A stretch of DNA of 64,000 bases from positions 189,352 through 253,351 of the forward strand of contig CAMYJH010000014.1 in NCBI GenBank assembly GCA_947258715.1. The letters run 5' to 3'. A program made the position numbers and the translations under genes. Numbering within the stretch: position 1 is the first letter of the stretch; every line of letters begins with the position of its first letter. The notes beneath the pieces are model-generated. The model did no database searches. It was given only the letters and a program-made list of their open reading frames with translations, and was not told the DNA's origin. The stretch comes from an uncultured Gammaproteobacteria bacterium. GTDB lineage: Bacteria; Pseudomonadota; Gammaproteobacteria; HK1. Positions 18,761-27,355 of this stretch are shown here, piece after piece.

Positions 18761-20419
18761 GTGGAGAACAAATCATCGCAGCAAGTCGCCCAAAGCGGCA
18801 TTTGGAAAGGTCTTCATCCCGCAATGGGTATCGCCTCCAAGGGGATGGTGGCGGCTTTTGTCGTCTTCACCGCGCTGAACGTGGAGTTCGCCAATACCAT
18901 CTATTCGGCGATTCGCGGCTGGATCGAATCGGCGCTCAATTGGTACTACATCAGCGCGCTGGTGGTCATGCTCTTCGTTTGTTTCTACTTGATGTTCAGC
19001 CGCTTCGGAAAGGTGAAGCTCGGGGACGACGATAGCGTTCCGGAGTTCAGCAATTTCTCCTGGTTCGCCATGTTGTTCTCGGCTGGTGTTGGAATCGGGC
19101 TGCTGTTCTTCGGCATCGCCGAGCCGATTTTCTATTTCGACAACACCCAGCCCTGGGGCTACCCCAACAATCCCTTCGCCGATCATGCGCTGAGAACCGA
19201 AATGGACATTGATCGCGCGGTCGTGGCGATGCGCGTGACCTACTTTCACTGGGGATTTCACGGCTGGGCGGTATACGTGATGATCGGGCTTTGCCTGGCT
19301 TATTTCGGATACCGCAAGAAGCTGCCGCTGACGCTGCGCTCGGCGCTTTATCCCATCATCGGCGACAAGATCTATGGCCCCGTCGGCCACGCGGTGGATC
19401 TGCTGGCGGTGTTCGGCACCGTGTTCGGCGTGGCCACCTCGCTGGGGCTCGGGGTCAGCCAGATGGCGACCGGGCTGAATCATCTTTTTGGTATCGACCC
19501 TGGAACGACCACCCAGGTGATCCTGATTGCGATTATTTCGGTTATCGCCACCCTGTCGGCGGTATCCGGCGTGGGTAAGGGGATCCGTATCATTTCCGAA
19601 TGGAATATCTGGCTGAGCGTTGTCTTGCTTGCCTTTTTCCTGTTCGGGGGCCCGGCCAAGTGGTTGATGGGATTCTTCGTCACCACCGTCGGCGATTATC
19701 TTTGGAACGTCATCCCCATGGGGTTCCGGACCTTCAACGCCGAGGGCGACGCGGCCTGGCAGGGGGGTTGGACAATCTTCTACTGGGGCTGGTGGATATC
19801 CTGGGCGCCGTTCGTCGGCATGTTCATCGCCCGCATCAGTCGCGGGCGCACGATTCGCGAGTTCATGGTGGGGGTCATGTTCGTACCCACGACCATCGCC
19901 TTTTTCTGGCTCTGCATCTTCGGCGGCAGCGCCATCTACGCCGAGCTGAACGCGTCCGGCGGCGTGGGAACGGCGGGCATCGCGCAGCTGGTGCGGGATT
20001 GGAATCTGCCCGCCGCGCTTTTCGGCACCATCGACCAGGTCACGGAAATGGCGTGGCTAAACTGGGCGATGGCGGCGCTGGCCACCTTCCTGCTTGCAAC
20101 CTGGTTCATCACATCGTCGGACTCGGGCACCCTGGTCATCACCACCATGCTCAGCATGGGCGACGAGAACCCGCCGCAGGCGTTTCGTATCGTGTGGGGA
20201 ATCGGTGAGGGCTTCGTAGCCGCCGTGCTGCTGCTTGCGGGAGGTCTGAAAGCGCTGCAAACGGCTTCGATTGCCGCCGCGCTGCCGGTAAGCGTGATCA
20301 TGCTGATGATGACCTACGGCATCGTCAAGTCGCTGCATGAAGATTCGAGCGCCGTGCCGGCGCCCGCTCAAGCGAGAGCACCCGACGGCACCAGCCTTAG
20401 CGGAGAACTTCATACTTAA
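18761..20419 (+). CDS. BCCT-family transporter (betaine/choline/carnitine type)
   Basis: This 552-residue membrane protein belongs to the betaine-choline-carnitine transporters, sodium- or proton-coupled importers of quaternary ammonium compounds. About twelve hydrophobic segments are visible, with family signatures SAGVGIGLLFFGIAEPI, the conserved Trp-rich helix GWTIFYWGWWISWAPFVG and FIARISRGRTIREF. The C-terminus is short, without the long osmosensing tail of BetP-like carriers, so a metabolic uptake role is favoured over osmoprotection. GTG 18761 follows a strong GAGGAGGAG at about 8 nt. A PotD-like binding protein gene follows after 46 bp and the two probably form one transcript. Confidence 0.93.
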   Translation: MENKSSQQVAQSGIWKGLHPAMGIASKGMVAAFVVFTALNVEFANTIYSAIRGWIESALNWYYISALVVMLFVCFYLMFSRFGKVKLGDDDSVPEFSNFSWFAMLFSAGVGIGLLFFGIAEPIFYFDNTQPWGYPNNPFADHALRTEMDIDRAVVAMRVTYFHWGFHGWAVYVMIGLCLAYFGYRKKLPLTLRSALYPIIGDKIYGPVGHAVDLLAVFGTVFGVATSLGLGVSQMATGLNHLFGIDPGTTTQVILIAIISVIATLSAVSGVGKGIRIISEWNIWLSVVLLAFFLFGGPAKWLMGFFVTTVGDYLWNVIPMGFRTFNAEGDAAWQGGWTIFYWGWWISWAPFVGMFIARISRGRTIREFMVGVMFVPTTIAFFWLCIFGGSAIYAELNASGGVGTAGIAQLVRDWNLPAALFGTIDQVTEMAWLNWAMAALATFLLATWFITSSDSGTLVITTMLSMGDENPPQAFRIVWGIGEGFVAAVLLLAGGLKALQTASIAAALPVSVIMLMMTYGIVKSLHEDSSAVPAPAQARAPDGTSLSGELHT

Positions 20420-20465
20420 TCCCGCGCGCCGGAGAAGGTGAGCAATCGAAGGGGAGGATGTAGAA

Positions 20466-21575
20466 ATGAAATCGAGCCACAAGGCGAAAATCATCGTTCC
20501 GGCCACGGCGCTCATGGTGTTGATTTCGGCGATGGCATTCGCCACGCCGGAAAAGCCGTTGACCGTGGTTTCCTGGGGCGGCAGCTACACCCGCAGTCAG
20601 ATGCTGGCCTATGTAAAACCCTACCGTAAAGAGATAAACGAATGGGTGCGGATGGAAACCTACAACGGAGGTCTTAAAGAGATCCGAACGCAGGTCGAAA
20701 CCGCGAATGTTGTTTGGGACGTTGTCGATTTCGAGCTTTCGGATCTGATCCGTGGCTGCCGGGAGGGTCTGCTGGAGAAGATCGACCACGGTACCCTGCC
20801 GCCCGGCGCTGATGGCACGCCCGCGGAGCAGGACTTCATTGCCGGCGCCTTCACTGATTGCGGCGTCGGGCAAACGGTATGGTCCACGGTGGTCGGCTAC
20901 AACGCCGAGCGCTTCAAAGACGCACGCCCCGCCACTGTGGCCGACTTTTTTGACGTGGCAAAGTTTCCCGGAGGGCGCGGCCTAAGACGCGACCCGAGGG
21001 TAATCATGGAGTGGGCGCTGATGGCCGACGGTGTCGCGCCCAGTGAGGTCTACTCGACGCTCGAGTCGGAGCAGGGGCAAAAGCGCGCGTTCGCGGTTAT
21101 GGATCGAATCAAAACGAAATTCGTCTGGTGGGAATCCGGCGAGGACCCGGTCAAGCTGCTGGACTCTGGCGCCGTCGTCATGACCTCGGTCTGGAACGGG
21201 CGCATGTACCGCCCCATCGCCGAGCAGGGCAAGCCCTTTGCCATCTTATGGGACGGGCAGATCTGGGACATCGACTCCTGGGGCATCCTAAAGGGCAGCG
21301 ACAACCTGGCTAGGGCAATGGATTTCATTCGCTTCTCGACCAGCTCAGGCCCGCTCGCCGAGCAAACCAAATACATCACCTACGGCCCGGCAAGAAAATC
21401 CTCCATGGCGATGGTGGCGGAGCAAACAAAACGCTTGCTCCCCACCGCGCAGGAAAACATGGCGAATGCGCTGCAAACCGACGCCGCCTGGTGGGCAACC
21501 CACCATCTGGCGCTGCGGGCCAGGTTCGAGCGGTGGTTGGCGACCGGCCGCGGCTTGTCCGGAACCGCCCGCTGA
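20466..21575 (+). CDS. Periplasmic substrate-binding protein, polyamine (PotD/PotF) type
   Basis: A signal peptide (about residues 1-27, ending AMAFA) is followed by the family opening LTVVSWGGSYTRSQ, then VVDFELSDLIRGCREGLLEKID and DIDSWGILKGSDNLARAMDFI, all typical of bacterial binding proteins that deliver polyamines or related cationic solutes to ABC importers. No ABC permease or ATPase gene is adjacent. The gene sits 46 bp downstream of the BCCT carrier with its own good ribosome-binding site (GGGGAGGATG) and before an aldehyde dehydrogenase and a crotonase. It may serve a distant ABC system or, more unusually, cooperate with the BCCT carrier. Confidence 0.89.
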   Translation: MKSSHKAKIIVPATALMVLISAMAFATPEKPLTVVSWGGSYTRSQMLAYVKPYRKEINEWVRMETYNGGLKEIRTQVETANVVWDVVDFELSDLIRGCREGLLEKIDHGTLPPGADGTPAEQDFIAGAFTDCGVGQTVWSTVVGYNAERFKDARPATVADFFDVAKFPGGRGLRRDPRVIMEWALMADGVAPSEVYSTLESEQGQKRAFAVMDRIKTKFVWWESGEDPVKLLDSGAVVMTSVWNGRMYRPIAEQGKPFAILWDGQIWDIDSWGILKGSDNLARAMDFIRFSTSSGPLAEQTKYITYGPARKSSMAMVAEQTKRLLPTAQENMANALQTDAAWWATHHLALRARFERWLATGRGLSGTAR

Positions 21576-21592
21576 ACGCAGGACGGCAGGAT

Positions 21593-21700
21593 GGGGACAT
21601 TCAGAGTTCGTAAGCTATTGATTATCTATTTTCTGAACGTTGAAGAGGCATCACCGCGGTAAATCTGAAAATCAACAGCTTACGAACTCTGAATGTCCCC
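21593..21700. repeat. Complete palindromic repeat, copy A of the GGGGACATTCAGAGTT family
   Basis: Arms of 31 nt at 21593-21623 and 21670-21700 are inverted copies with a single mismatch, enclosing 46 bp. Each arm starts GGGGACATTCAGAGTTCG and ends in TTGATT. This is the most perfect copy of a family found repeatedly in the window. It resembles REP/BIME-type elements mobilised by RAYT transposases, but no transposase is present. It lies between the binding-protein and aldehyde dehydrogenase genes, where its hairpin could end or attenuate transcription. Confidence 0.88.
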
Positions 21701-21867
21701 GTCATTTCCCGCGCCGTCGCACCTGGGAGCTGCGCGTCCGCGGCGGCGTCGCGCAGATTGCCAATGTGCTCAAGAAAATTGCCCGACACTGTAGTCGCCT
21801 GACGTCCGATCCCTTGGCGTAAGCTAATAAGGGCACTCATTATTCATGTACATCGGAGAATGAGGCG

Positions 21868-23316
21868 ATGCTGGAAAAGCGAGAGTTCTACATCAATGGC
21901 CGCTGGGTTTCTCCGGCAAAGGCCAATGATTTCGAGGTGATCAATCCTTCGAACGAAGAACCCTGCGCAGTGATATCCCTTGGCGGCAAGGCCGATACGG
22001 ACGCCGCGGTGGCGGCGGCTAAAAGCGCATTCGGCGACTGGTCGTTTAGCCCTAAGGAAGAGCGTATCGCTCTGGTCGAGCGGATCTTCGAGATCTACGA
22101 AGCGAGATCCGACAACATGGCCGAGGCAATCAGTCTTGAGATGGGTGCGCCCATCGAGCTGGCAAGGACACAGCAGGCGCCGTCAGGCACCTGGCACATC
22201 AAGAACTTCCTCCGCGCCGTCAAGGGGTTCGAGTTCGATCGGATGCTGGGCGAGCACGCGCCGAACGATCGGATCCTGTACCAGCCGATCGGGGTCTGCG
22301 GCCTCATCACGCCCTGGAACTGGCCGATGAACCAGGTGACGCTGAAGGTTATCCCGGCGCTGCTGACCGGGTGCACCATGGTGCTCAAGCCCTCGGAGAT
22401 TGCGCCGCTTTCCTCGCTCCTTTTCGCAGAGATCGTCCATGACGCAGGTGCGCCGGCCGGTGTGTTCAATCTGGTCAACGGCGACGGCGCGGGTGTCGGC
22501 ACGCAACTCTCGGGCCATCCGGACGTGGAGATGATTTCCTTTACCGGCTCGGCCCGGGCGGGCGTCGCCGTTTCAAAGAAAGCCGCAGACACGCTCAAGC
22601 GTGTGCACCTGGAGCTGGGCGGCAAGGGCGCCAACATTATCTTCCCCGATGCCGACGAGAAGGCGGTGAAGCGCGGCACGCTCCACTGCTTCAACAACAC
22701 GGGCCAGTCCTGCAACGCGCCGACGCGCATGCTGGTCCAGCGCGATATTTACAAAAATGCCGTCGAAACCGCGGTGAGCGTTGCCGATGCCACCCGCGTG
22801 GGACCGGCCGATAAAGAAGGGCGGCATATTGGACCGGTGGTCAGCCAGGCTCAGTTCGACAAGATCCAGGACCTGATTCAGAAGGGCATCGACGAAGGCG
22901 CGCGCCTGGTTGCCGGCGGGCTCGGCCGTCCTGAGGGTTTCAATCGCGGCTACTTCGTCCGGCCCACGGTGTTTGCCGACGTCTCCAACGACATGACCAT
23001 CGCCCGGGAAGAGATCTTCGGCCCGGTATTGTCGATCATTCCGTTTAATACCGAAGACGAGGCCGTCAACATCGCCAACGACACGCCCTACGGTCTCACC
23101 AACTATGTGCAGAGCACGGACGGCGTTCGTCGCAATCGGATTGCGCGGCGTCTGCGTTCGGGGATGGTGGAGATGAACGGCCAGTCCCGCGGCGCCGGCA
23201 GCCCGTTTGGCGGCATGAAGGCTTCGGGCAACGGACGCGAGGGTGGTGTCTGGGGGCTGGAGGACTTTATGGAGGTCAAGTCAGTCAGCGGCTGGGCCGA
23301 CGAACCATTCGCCTGA
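21868..23316 (+). CDS. Aldehyde dehydrogenase, NAD(P)-dependent
   Basis: The enzyme oxidises an aldehyde to its acid using NAD(P). It has the canonical cofactor segment (GVCGLITPWNWPMNQ), SFTGSARAG, the general-base glutamate in LELGGKG (about residue 249) and the nucleophilic cysteine in GQSCNAPTRM (about residue 282), followed by EEIFGPVLS. Length 482 is normal. The substrate cannot be fixed from sequence. The gene follows the BCCT and PotD-like genes and is separated by only 5 nt from the crotonase frame (23 nt from its preferred start), suggesting a pathway that imports an amine or similar compound, then oxidises an aldehyde intermediate. The start codon is preceded by GGAG-rich sequence. 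Confidence 0.94.
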   Translation: MLEKREFYINGRWVSPAKANDFEVINPSNEEPCAVISLGGKADTDAAVAAAKSAFGDWSFSPKEERIALVERIFEIYEARSDNMAEAISLEMGAPIELARTQQAPSGTWHIKNFLRAVKGFEFDRMLGEHAPNDRILYQPIGVCGLITPWNWPMNQVTLKVIPALLTGCTMVLKPSEIAPLSSLLFAEIVHDAGAPAGVFNLVNGDGAGVGTQLSGHPDVEMISFTGSARAGVAVSKKAADTLKRVHLELGGKGANIIFPDADEKAVKRGTLHCFNNTGQSCNAPTRMLVQRDIYKNAVETAVSVADATRVGPADKEGRHIGPVVSQAQFDKIQDLIQKGIDEGARLVAGGLGRPEGFNRGYFVRPTVFADVSNDMTIAREEIFGPVLSIIPFNTEDEAVNIANDTPYGLTNYVQSTDGVRRNRIARRLRSGMVEMNGQSRGAGSPFGGMKASGNGREGGVWGLEDFMEVKSVSGWADEPFA

Positions 23317-23339
23317 ATTCGTTGCGGCCAGGTTCGAAA

Positions 23340-24191
23340 GTGAACAAGGTCCTCTACCAGAAAGACGGGCGCATCGGCCGCATCACGCTGAACAGGCCGG
23401 AGGTGATGAACACCATCGACGACGACCTGCCCGGGGAATTGTCAGCCGCGGCGGCGAAGGCCGATGCCGATCCCGACATCCATGTCATGGTGCTTGCCGG
23501 AAACGGTCCGGCTTTCTGCGCAGGATACGACCTCACCTATTACGCCGAGCAACGGGCAGGCAACGAGATCGTCCAGGAGATGCCCTGGGATTCGTTCAAG
23601 GACTTCGCTTTCATGTGGCGCAACACGCAGCACTTCATGTCGCTGTGGCGCGCGAGCAAACCCGTGATCTGCAAGGTGCACGGCTTTGCCGTCGCCGGCG
23701 GTTCCGACATCGCGCTGTGCGCCGATCTCACCTTCATGGCCGAAAGCGCACAAATCGGATACATGCCCGCGCGCGTCTGGGGCTGCCCGACCACGGCCAT
23801 GTGGGTCTATCGCCTGGGCGCGGAAAAGGCCAAGCGGATGCTCTTTACCGGCGACAAGATCAGCGGGCGCGAAGCCGAGCATATGGGCCTCATTTTCAAG
23901 GCCGTGCCGGACACGCAACTGGACGCGGAAGTCGACGCCATGGCCGAACGCATGGCGAGCGTGCCGATCAATCAGCTTGCGATGCAAAAGCTGGTGATCA
24001 ATCAGGCTATCGAAGCCTCCGGTCTGATGAACACCCAGCGCCTGGCGACCATCTTCGATGGTATCTCGCGCCATTCACCTGAAGGCATGAACTTCAAAAA
24101 GCGAGTCGAAGAAGTCGGTTGGAAACAGGCGGTGCGCGAACGCGACCAGGGCATCTACGATTGGACGCTAGACCGCCCGATTAAGAAATAG
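23340..24191 (+). CDS. Enoyl-CoA hydratase/isomerase (crotonase) family protein
   Basis: The crotonase fold is shown by RIGRITLNRPEVMNTID, the first oxyanion-hole segment NGPAFCAGYDL and the second, VHGFAVAGGSDIALCADL. Crotonases bind acyl-CoA thioesters and hydrate, isomerise or cleave them. The residues that carry the two catalytic glutamates in classical hydratase are not obvious (GCPTTAMWVYRLG), so a different crotonase reaction is possible. GTG 23340 was chosen because AGG lies upstream; a TTG at 23322 would add six residues. It follows the aldehyde dehydrogenase immediately and probably shares its transcript. The gene ends right at degenerate repeat copy B. Confidence 0.89.
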   Translation: MNKVLYQKDGRIGRITLNRPEVMNTIDDDLPGELSAAAAKADADPDIHVMVLAGNGPAFCAGYDLTYYAEQRAGNEIVQEMPWDSFKDFAFMWRNTQHFMSLWRASKPVICKVHGFAVAGGSDIALCADLTFMAESAQIGYMPARVWGCPTTAMWVYRLGAEKAKRMLFTGDKISGREAEHMGLIFKAVPDTQLDAEVDAMAERMASVPINQLAMQKLVINQAIEASGLMNTQRLATIFDGISRHSPEGMNFKKRVEEVGWKQAVRERDQGIYDWTLDRPIKK

Positions 24192-24276
24192 GGGTAAATC
24201 CATAGTTTGTACTTTAATGAGCTGTTCTGCGACACGTTTTGAAGGGGCCAATGACTTACAAGCTATGAATATCCCC
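24191..24276. repeat. Degenerate palindromic repeat, copy B
   Basis: The left part GGGGTAAATCCATAGTTTGT and the right part TACAAGCTATGAATATCCCC are imperfect inverted copies resembling the ends of copy A. It abuts the crotonase stop codon and probably marks an older insertion of the same family. Confidence 0.5.
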
Positions 24277-24284
24277 TTCTGTTC

Positions 24285-24560
24285 CTACGCGCGTTTAATC
24301 CGCACCACGTGCATGATCTCAACTTCTATTCCAGCGACGAGGTTAGTCGCTGGATAGTAAGTCATATTCACGAACGCTCCCTGGAGGCTCCTGTACATAC
24401 GTTTTCTCTTGTAGCGGAATGGGATATCGCATCCCTCTGTCATTACGGTATTAATGATCCACTCGCCGGCGTCGCGCTGCACATGGGAAACCACTTTCCG
24501 CATTTCCGAATGCACTAGACCTGCATGCCGCTCGATCAGTTTTTCAGGTTCGGATTTCAA
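24285..24560 (-). CDS. Small basic hypothetical protein
   Basis: The 91-residue frame encodes a protein-like, Arg/Lys- and His-containing sequence: IERHAGLVHSEMRKVVSHVQ, an IPFRYKRKRMYRSLQGAFVN core and an ending EVEIMHVVRIKRA that looks like a two-stranded sheet. I do not recognise a named family, but the composition and lack of a competing frame argue for a real gene. The start would be TTG 24560, with no clear ribosome-binding site, so the true start is uncertain. It is flanked by repeat copy B and a hairpin cluster. Confidence 0.42.
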   Translation of the reverse strand: MKSEPEKLIERHAGLVHSEMRKVVSHVQRDAGEWIINTVMTEGCDIPFRYKRKRMYRSLQGAFVNMTYYPATNLVAGIEVEIMHVVRIKRA

Positions 24561-24692
24561 GGCGTCAAGCGAGGGTAATGGATCCGGAGTTGACTATTTT
24601 CCTTTCGATAAAAAGAGCCCTTTCTCTCATGGCTGCCCGTCTACTCAAAAAATATCAACTCCGATCCCTTTACCCTAAACCAGCCTAAGGAA

Positions 24693-24817
24693 ACTCTGAA
24701 TAATTCCATCCTTGGAATTTTCAGAGTCGGCAAGTGAAAACGCGGTTTCCACTTGCCTCACGAATCCAATGACTTACAGCCATCGCCTAGCGGAAGGTCT
24801 GATAAATCAGACCTTCC
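24693..24817. repeat. Cluster of three consecutive hairpins
   Basis: Three separate inverted repeats follow one another: 24693-24727 (ACTCTGAA...TTCAGAGT with AATTCCA/TGGAATT inside), 24729-24757 (GGCAAGTG...CACTTGCC) and 24792-24817 (perfect 11-bp stem GGAAGGTCTGA, loop TAAA). The first contains the ATTCAGAGT core of the palindromic repeat family. The last lies just downstream of the minus-strand gene 24849-25205 and could be its terminator, although no T-run follows. Confidence 0.6.
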
Positions 24818-24848
24818 CTAATAGAATTTGACCAGTCTCAAGCCAAGC

Positions 24849-25205
24849 TTAAGTCGCGATAAGCTTGGTCGCACACAGCTCGGCGATCTTGCTCTTGCCT
24901 GATTCAATCCCGGGGATGTTCGCCCAGTTCGCCTTTTCAACGAACTCGCCTTGTTTCCAGGTCGACAGCCCCGACAATTCTTGAATCGACGTTTCGGAAT
25001 TGGGGGAGCTTCGGGCTTTCGCAGCGCAAATCGTAGCCAAGCTGTTCTGAACGGCCTTTTCCGACATTTGTGTGGCGCTGCCTTGCGTCGTCCAACTGAA
25101 TCCGGGCCCGAACCAGCTAAAACCAACGGCCGTCCAGACCACGGTGGCTATGAGCGCGCTCCATATAATCTGTGGTGGTGACCAGGGACGTTTATTGTCT
25201 GTCAT
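24849..25205 (-). CDS. Small membrane-anchored hypothetical protein
   Basis: The preferred start is ATG 25205, with AGAGGAAT just upstream, giving 118 residues; a longer frame reaching 25370 lacks a ribosome-binding site. The protein has a short cytoplasmic N-terminus (MTDNKRPWSPPQ), one membrane helix (IIWSALIATVVWTAVGFSWF) and a soluble tail with two cysteines (ATICAAK, AELCATK). No family was recognised. The tail probably faces the periplasm. The region between this gene and rhlE (25206-25527) has no other recognised feature. Confidence 0.58.
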   Translation of the reverse strand: MTDNKRPWSPPQIIWSALIATVVWTAVGFSWFGPGFSWTTQGSATQMSEKAVQNSLATICAAKARSSPNSETSIQELSGLSTWKQGEFVEKANWANIPGIESGKSKIAELCATKLIAT

Positions 25206-25527
25206 CTCAATATTCCTCTTCGCGCGGCCCGGGACGTTCCTGATCGCATAACCACTTGTAACACATCGATGACCATTGAAGGGGATGGATAAATGGAAAG
25301 CGACCTGTTTTTCGCGTTCAGTCAGGTCTTTTAACGGATTAGTGAGGGCGCGGAGAAACCACGCAGGCAAAGCTTTATCGCCCAGGTTCTAGGGATTGGG
25401 AACTTTCTAGGACTCAAACAAAGCTTTTTTCGAAGGAATCGAGTATTCTTATCGGCTGAGGCTGACAAACCGGTTCTAATCAGCCCCCGCTCGCGGCATA
25501 TCCCCTCCAAGGTTTATTCCCGACTTT

Positions 25528-26874
25528 TTGATCACAACGCCTGGACCGGTGCGGGCAAGTCCTGCCAGGCCGCTACCAGGAGCAAGTTCTCTGAATTTCG
25601 AATCCCTTGGCCTCAAGGCCGCGCTGCTGCGTGCCGTGCGCGAGCAGCGTTATGACACCCCTACGCCGGTGCAGCTCGAGGCTATTCCGGCCATTCTCGG
25701 CGGCGAAGACATACTCGCCGCGGCCCAGACGGGCACCGGAAAGACGGCCGGCTTCACACTGCCGATACTGCAGCGGCTGACGGCAACGCTATCACCGCGC
25801 TCTCGGTTTCGACCCGTTCGCGCCCTGATTCTGGTGCCGACGCGCGAGCTTGCGCTCCAGGTGAGCGAGAGCGTTCGCACCTATGGCGCCCACGTTCCCA
25901 TCCGCAGCACCACGATCTATGGCGGCGTCGGCATGAGTCCGCAGCTCAATGCCCTTGGCGCGGGTTGCGACATCGTGGTGGCAACGCCCGGACGGCTGCT
26001 GGATCACCTCGGTCGCAAGAGCATCGACTTGAGTCAGGTGGAGATCCTCGTCCTGGACGAAGCTGATCGCATGCTCGACATGGGCTTCATCCACGACATC
26101 AAGCGCGTGCTGGCGCACCTGCCACCGCAGCGGCAGAACCTGCTTTTCAGCGCCACTTTTTCCGATGCAATCAGGGCGCTGGCAGATCGGCTACTGAACC
26201 GTCCGCGCCTGATCGAAGTTGCGCGGCGAAACAGCCCCGCCGAGAAGGTTGAGCAAATTGTCTACCGCGTCGATCGGGGGCGCAAGACCGATCTGCTGGC
26301 AGAGCTCATTCATCGCGGCAACTGGAAGCAGGTGCTCGTGTTCACGCGCACCAAGCACGGCGCAAGCAAGCTGGCGCAAAAGCTCGAGCGCGCACGGGTG
26401 ACGGCGACCGCGATCCACGGCAACAAGAGCCAGGCCGCGCGGACCCGAGCTCTGTCGAGCTTCAAGCAGGGTAAGGTTCGGGTGCTGGTAGCGACCGACA
26501 TCGCCTCGCGGGGACTCGACATCGACGGTCTTCCCCATGTGGTCAACTTCGAGCTGCCCCACGTGGCGGAAGATTACGTGCACCGCATCGGAAGAACCGG
26601 GCGCGCGGGCGCGAGCGGCGAGGCGGTGTCTCTGGTGTGCGTGGACGAGACAAGACTGCTGCGCGAGATCGAAAAGCTGCTCACCCGGCGCCTGCCCGCC
26701 CGGGAGCTTGCCGGCTTCGAGCCGGATCCAAAGGCCCGCCCCCAGCCGATCGTCCAGCGAACGGGCCGGGGCGCGAGCCGCGCGCGGCCGAACCCGATGG
26801 GTTATGCTTCGCCAATTCACGGAAGCGGTTCGCGACGGCGCAGGTCGGCCGGAAACGTTCGACGCGTGGACTGA
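25528..26874 (+). CDS. rhlE: DEAD-box RNA helicase, RhlE type
   Basis: All helicase motifs are present in order: Q motif (FESLGL...TPVQLEAIP), Walker [27 protein letters not shown], the DEAD box [12 protein letters not shown], then [25 protein letters not shown] and [10 protein letters not shown]. The C-terminal tail is basic and Arg-rich, as in RhlE, which remodels structured RNA during ribosome maturation and RNA decay. The frame opens at TTG 25528 with GTG 25549 as an alternative. The only strong ribosome-binding site (AGGAG, 25579-25583) lies 7 nt before CTG 25591, which would give the normal family start NFESLGL. The real start may thus be a rare CTG. A terminator-like hairpin and a Lys-rich small gene follow. 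Confidence 0.95.
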   Translation: MITTPGPVRASPARPLPGASSLNFESLGLKAALLRAVREQRYDTPTPVQLEAIPAILGGEDILAAAQTGTGKTAGFTLPILQRLTATLSPRSRFRPVRALILVPTRELALQVSESVRTYGAHVPIRSTTIYGGVGMSPQLNALGAGCDIVVATPGRLLDHLGRKSIDLSQVEILVLDEADRMLDMGFIHDIKRVLAHLPPQRQNLLFSATFSDAIRALADRLLNRPRLIEVARRNSPAEKVEQIVYRVDRGRKTDLLAELIHRGNWKQVLVFTRTKHGASKLAQKLERARVTATAIHGNKSQAARTRALSSFKQGKVRVLVATDIASRGLDIDGLPHVVNFELPHVAEDYVHRIGRTGRAGASGEAVSLVCVDETRLLREIEKLLTRRLPARELAGFEPDPKARPQPIVQRTGRGASRARPNPMGYASPIHGSGSRRRRSAGNVRRVD

Positions 26875-26893
26875 GCCACTTAATTTAAACTCC

Positions 26894-26921
26894 GGCGGCC
26901 GCACCCGTTAACGCGGCCGCC
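26894..26921 (+). terminator. Probable rho-independent terminator after rhlE
   Basis: A perfect 9-bp GC-only stem (GGCGGCCGC/GCGGCCGCC) with a 10-nt loop lies 20 bp after the rhlE stop and is followed by a T-rich run (TATCTTACTCTTT). It separates rhlE from the Lys-rich small gene. Confidence 0.6.
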
Positions 26922-26957
26922 TATCTTACTCTTTAGGCCAACAGGAGATCGTATACG

Positions 26958-27140
26958 ATGGCGCGAAAGCCGAATTACTCTTTCGAAAAAAATGCCAAGG
27001 CCAAAGCCAAGGCCGCTAAGCGCGAGGCGAAGCGGCAGGCCAAGCTCGCCGCGAAGGCGGAAAAACAGCCTCTCGAGTCGATTCCCCAGTCAGACGACGA
27101 CGCCCGGCCGGTAGATACCGCAGCGGACGATTCTGCTTAG
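26958..27140 (+). CDS. Small Lys/Ala-rich protein found next to RNA helicases
   Basis: The 60-residue product starts MARKPNYSFEKNAKAKAKAA, continues with a strongly basic helix (KREAKRQAKLAAKAEK) and ends with an acidic tail. An AGGAGATCG ribosome-binding site precedes the ATG. I recall similar small proteins encoded after RhlE-type helicases in other proteobacteria, but have not checked this. The basic helix suggests RNA or ribosome binding. It is separated from rhlE by a probable terminator. Function unknown. Confidence 0.72.
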   Translation: MARKPNYSFEKNAKAKAKAAKREAKRQAKLAAKAEKQPLESIPQSDDDARPVDTAADDSA

Positions 27141-27154
27141 CAGAAAATCAAAAA

Positions 27155-27208
27155 GGAGTTGGCGTTAATGTTTCTTCCCCGCGGACAGTAACTATTAGCA
27201 CCAACTCC
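27155..27208. repeat. Imperfect hairpin downstream of the small Lys-rich gene
   Basis: GGAGTTGGCGTTAAT at 27155 and ATTAGCACCAACTCC ending at 27208 pair at 13 of 15 positions around a 24-nt loop. It could terminate transcription of the small gene. Nothing else is recognised before the PHP gene at 27356. Confidence 0.5.
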
Positions 27209-27355
27209 GTTTAAATCCGCGGATGCGTTCCCCTCACTCGGGAGTGGGCGTCCTGTAGCTCACGCCTGGTTTTCGGCCTTAGACTATGTTTTTGGGGATC
27301 GTCACGTCGCTCCCGGCGACTGCCGGTCTCCGCTGGTCCAGGTAAGGGTATCTCA

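Noticed and set aside
18773-19483. Minus-strand frame within the BCCT gene
   Set aside because: Antisense to a transporter with clear family motifs; His/Arg-rich composition typical of shadow frames.
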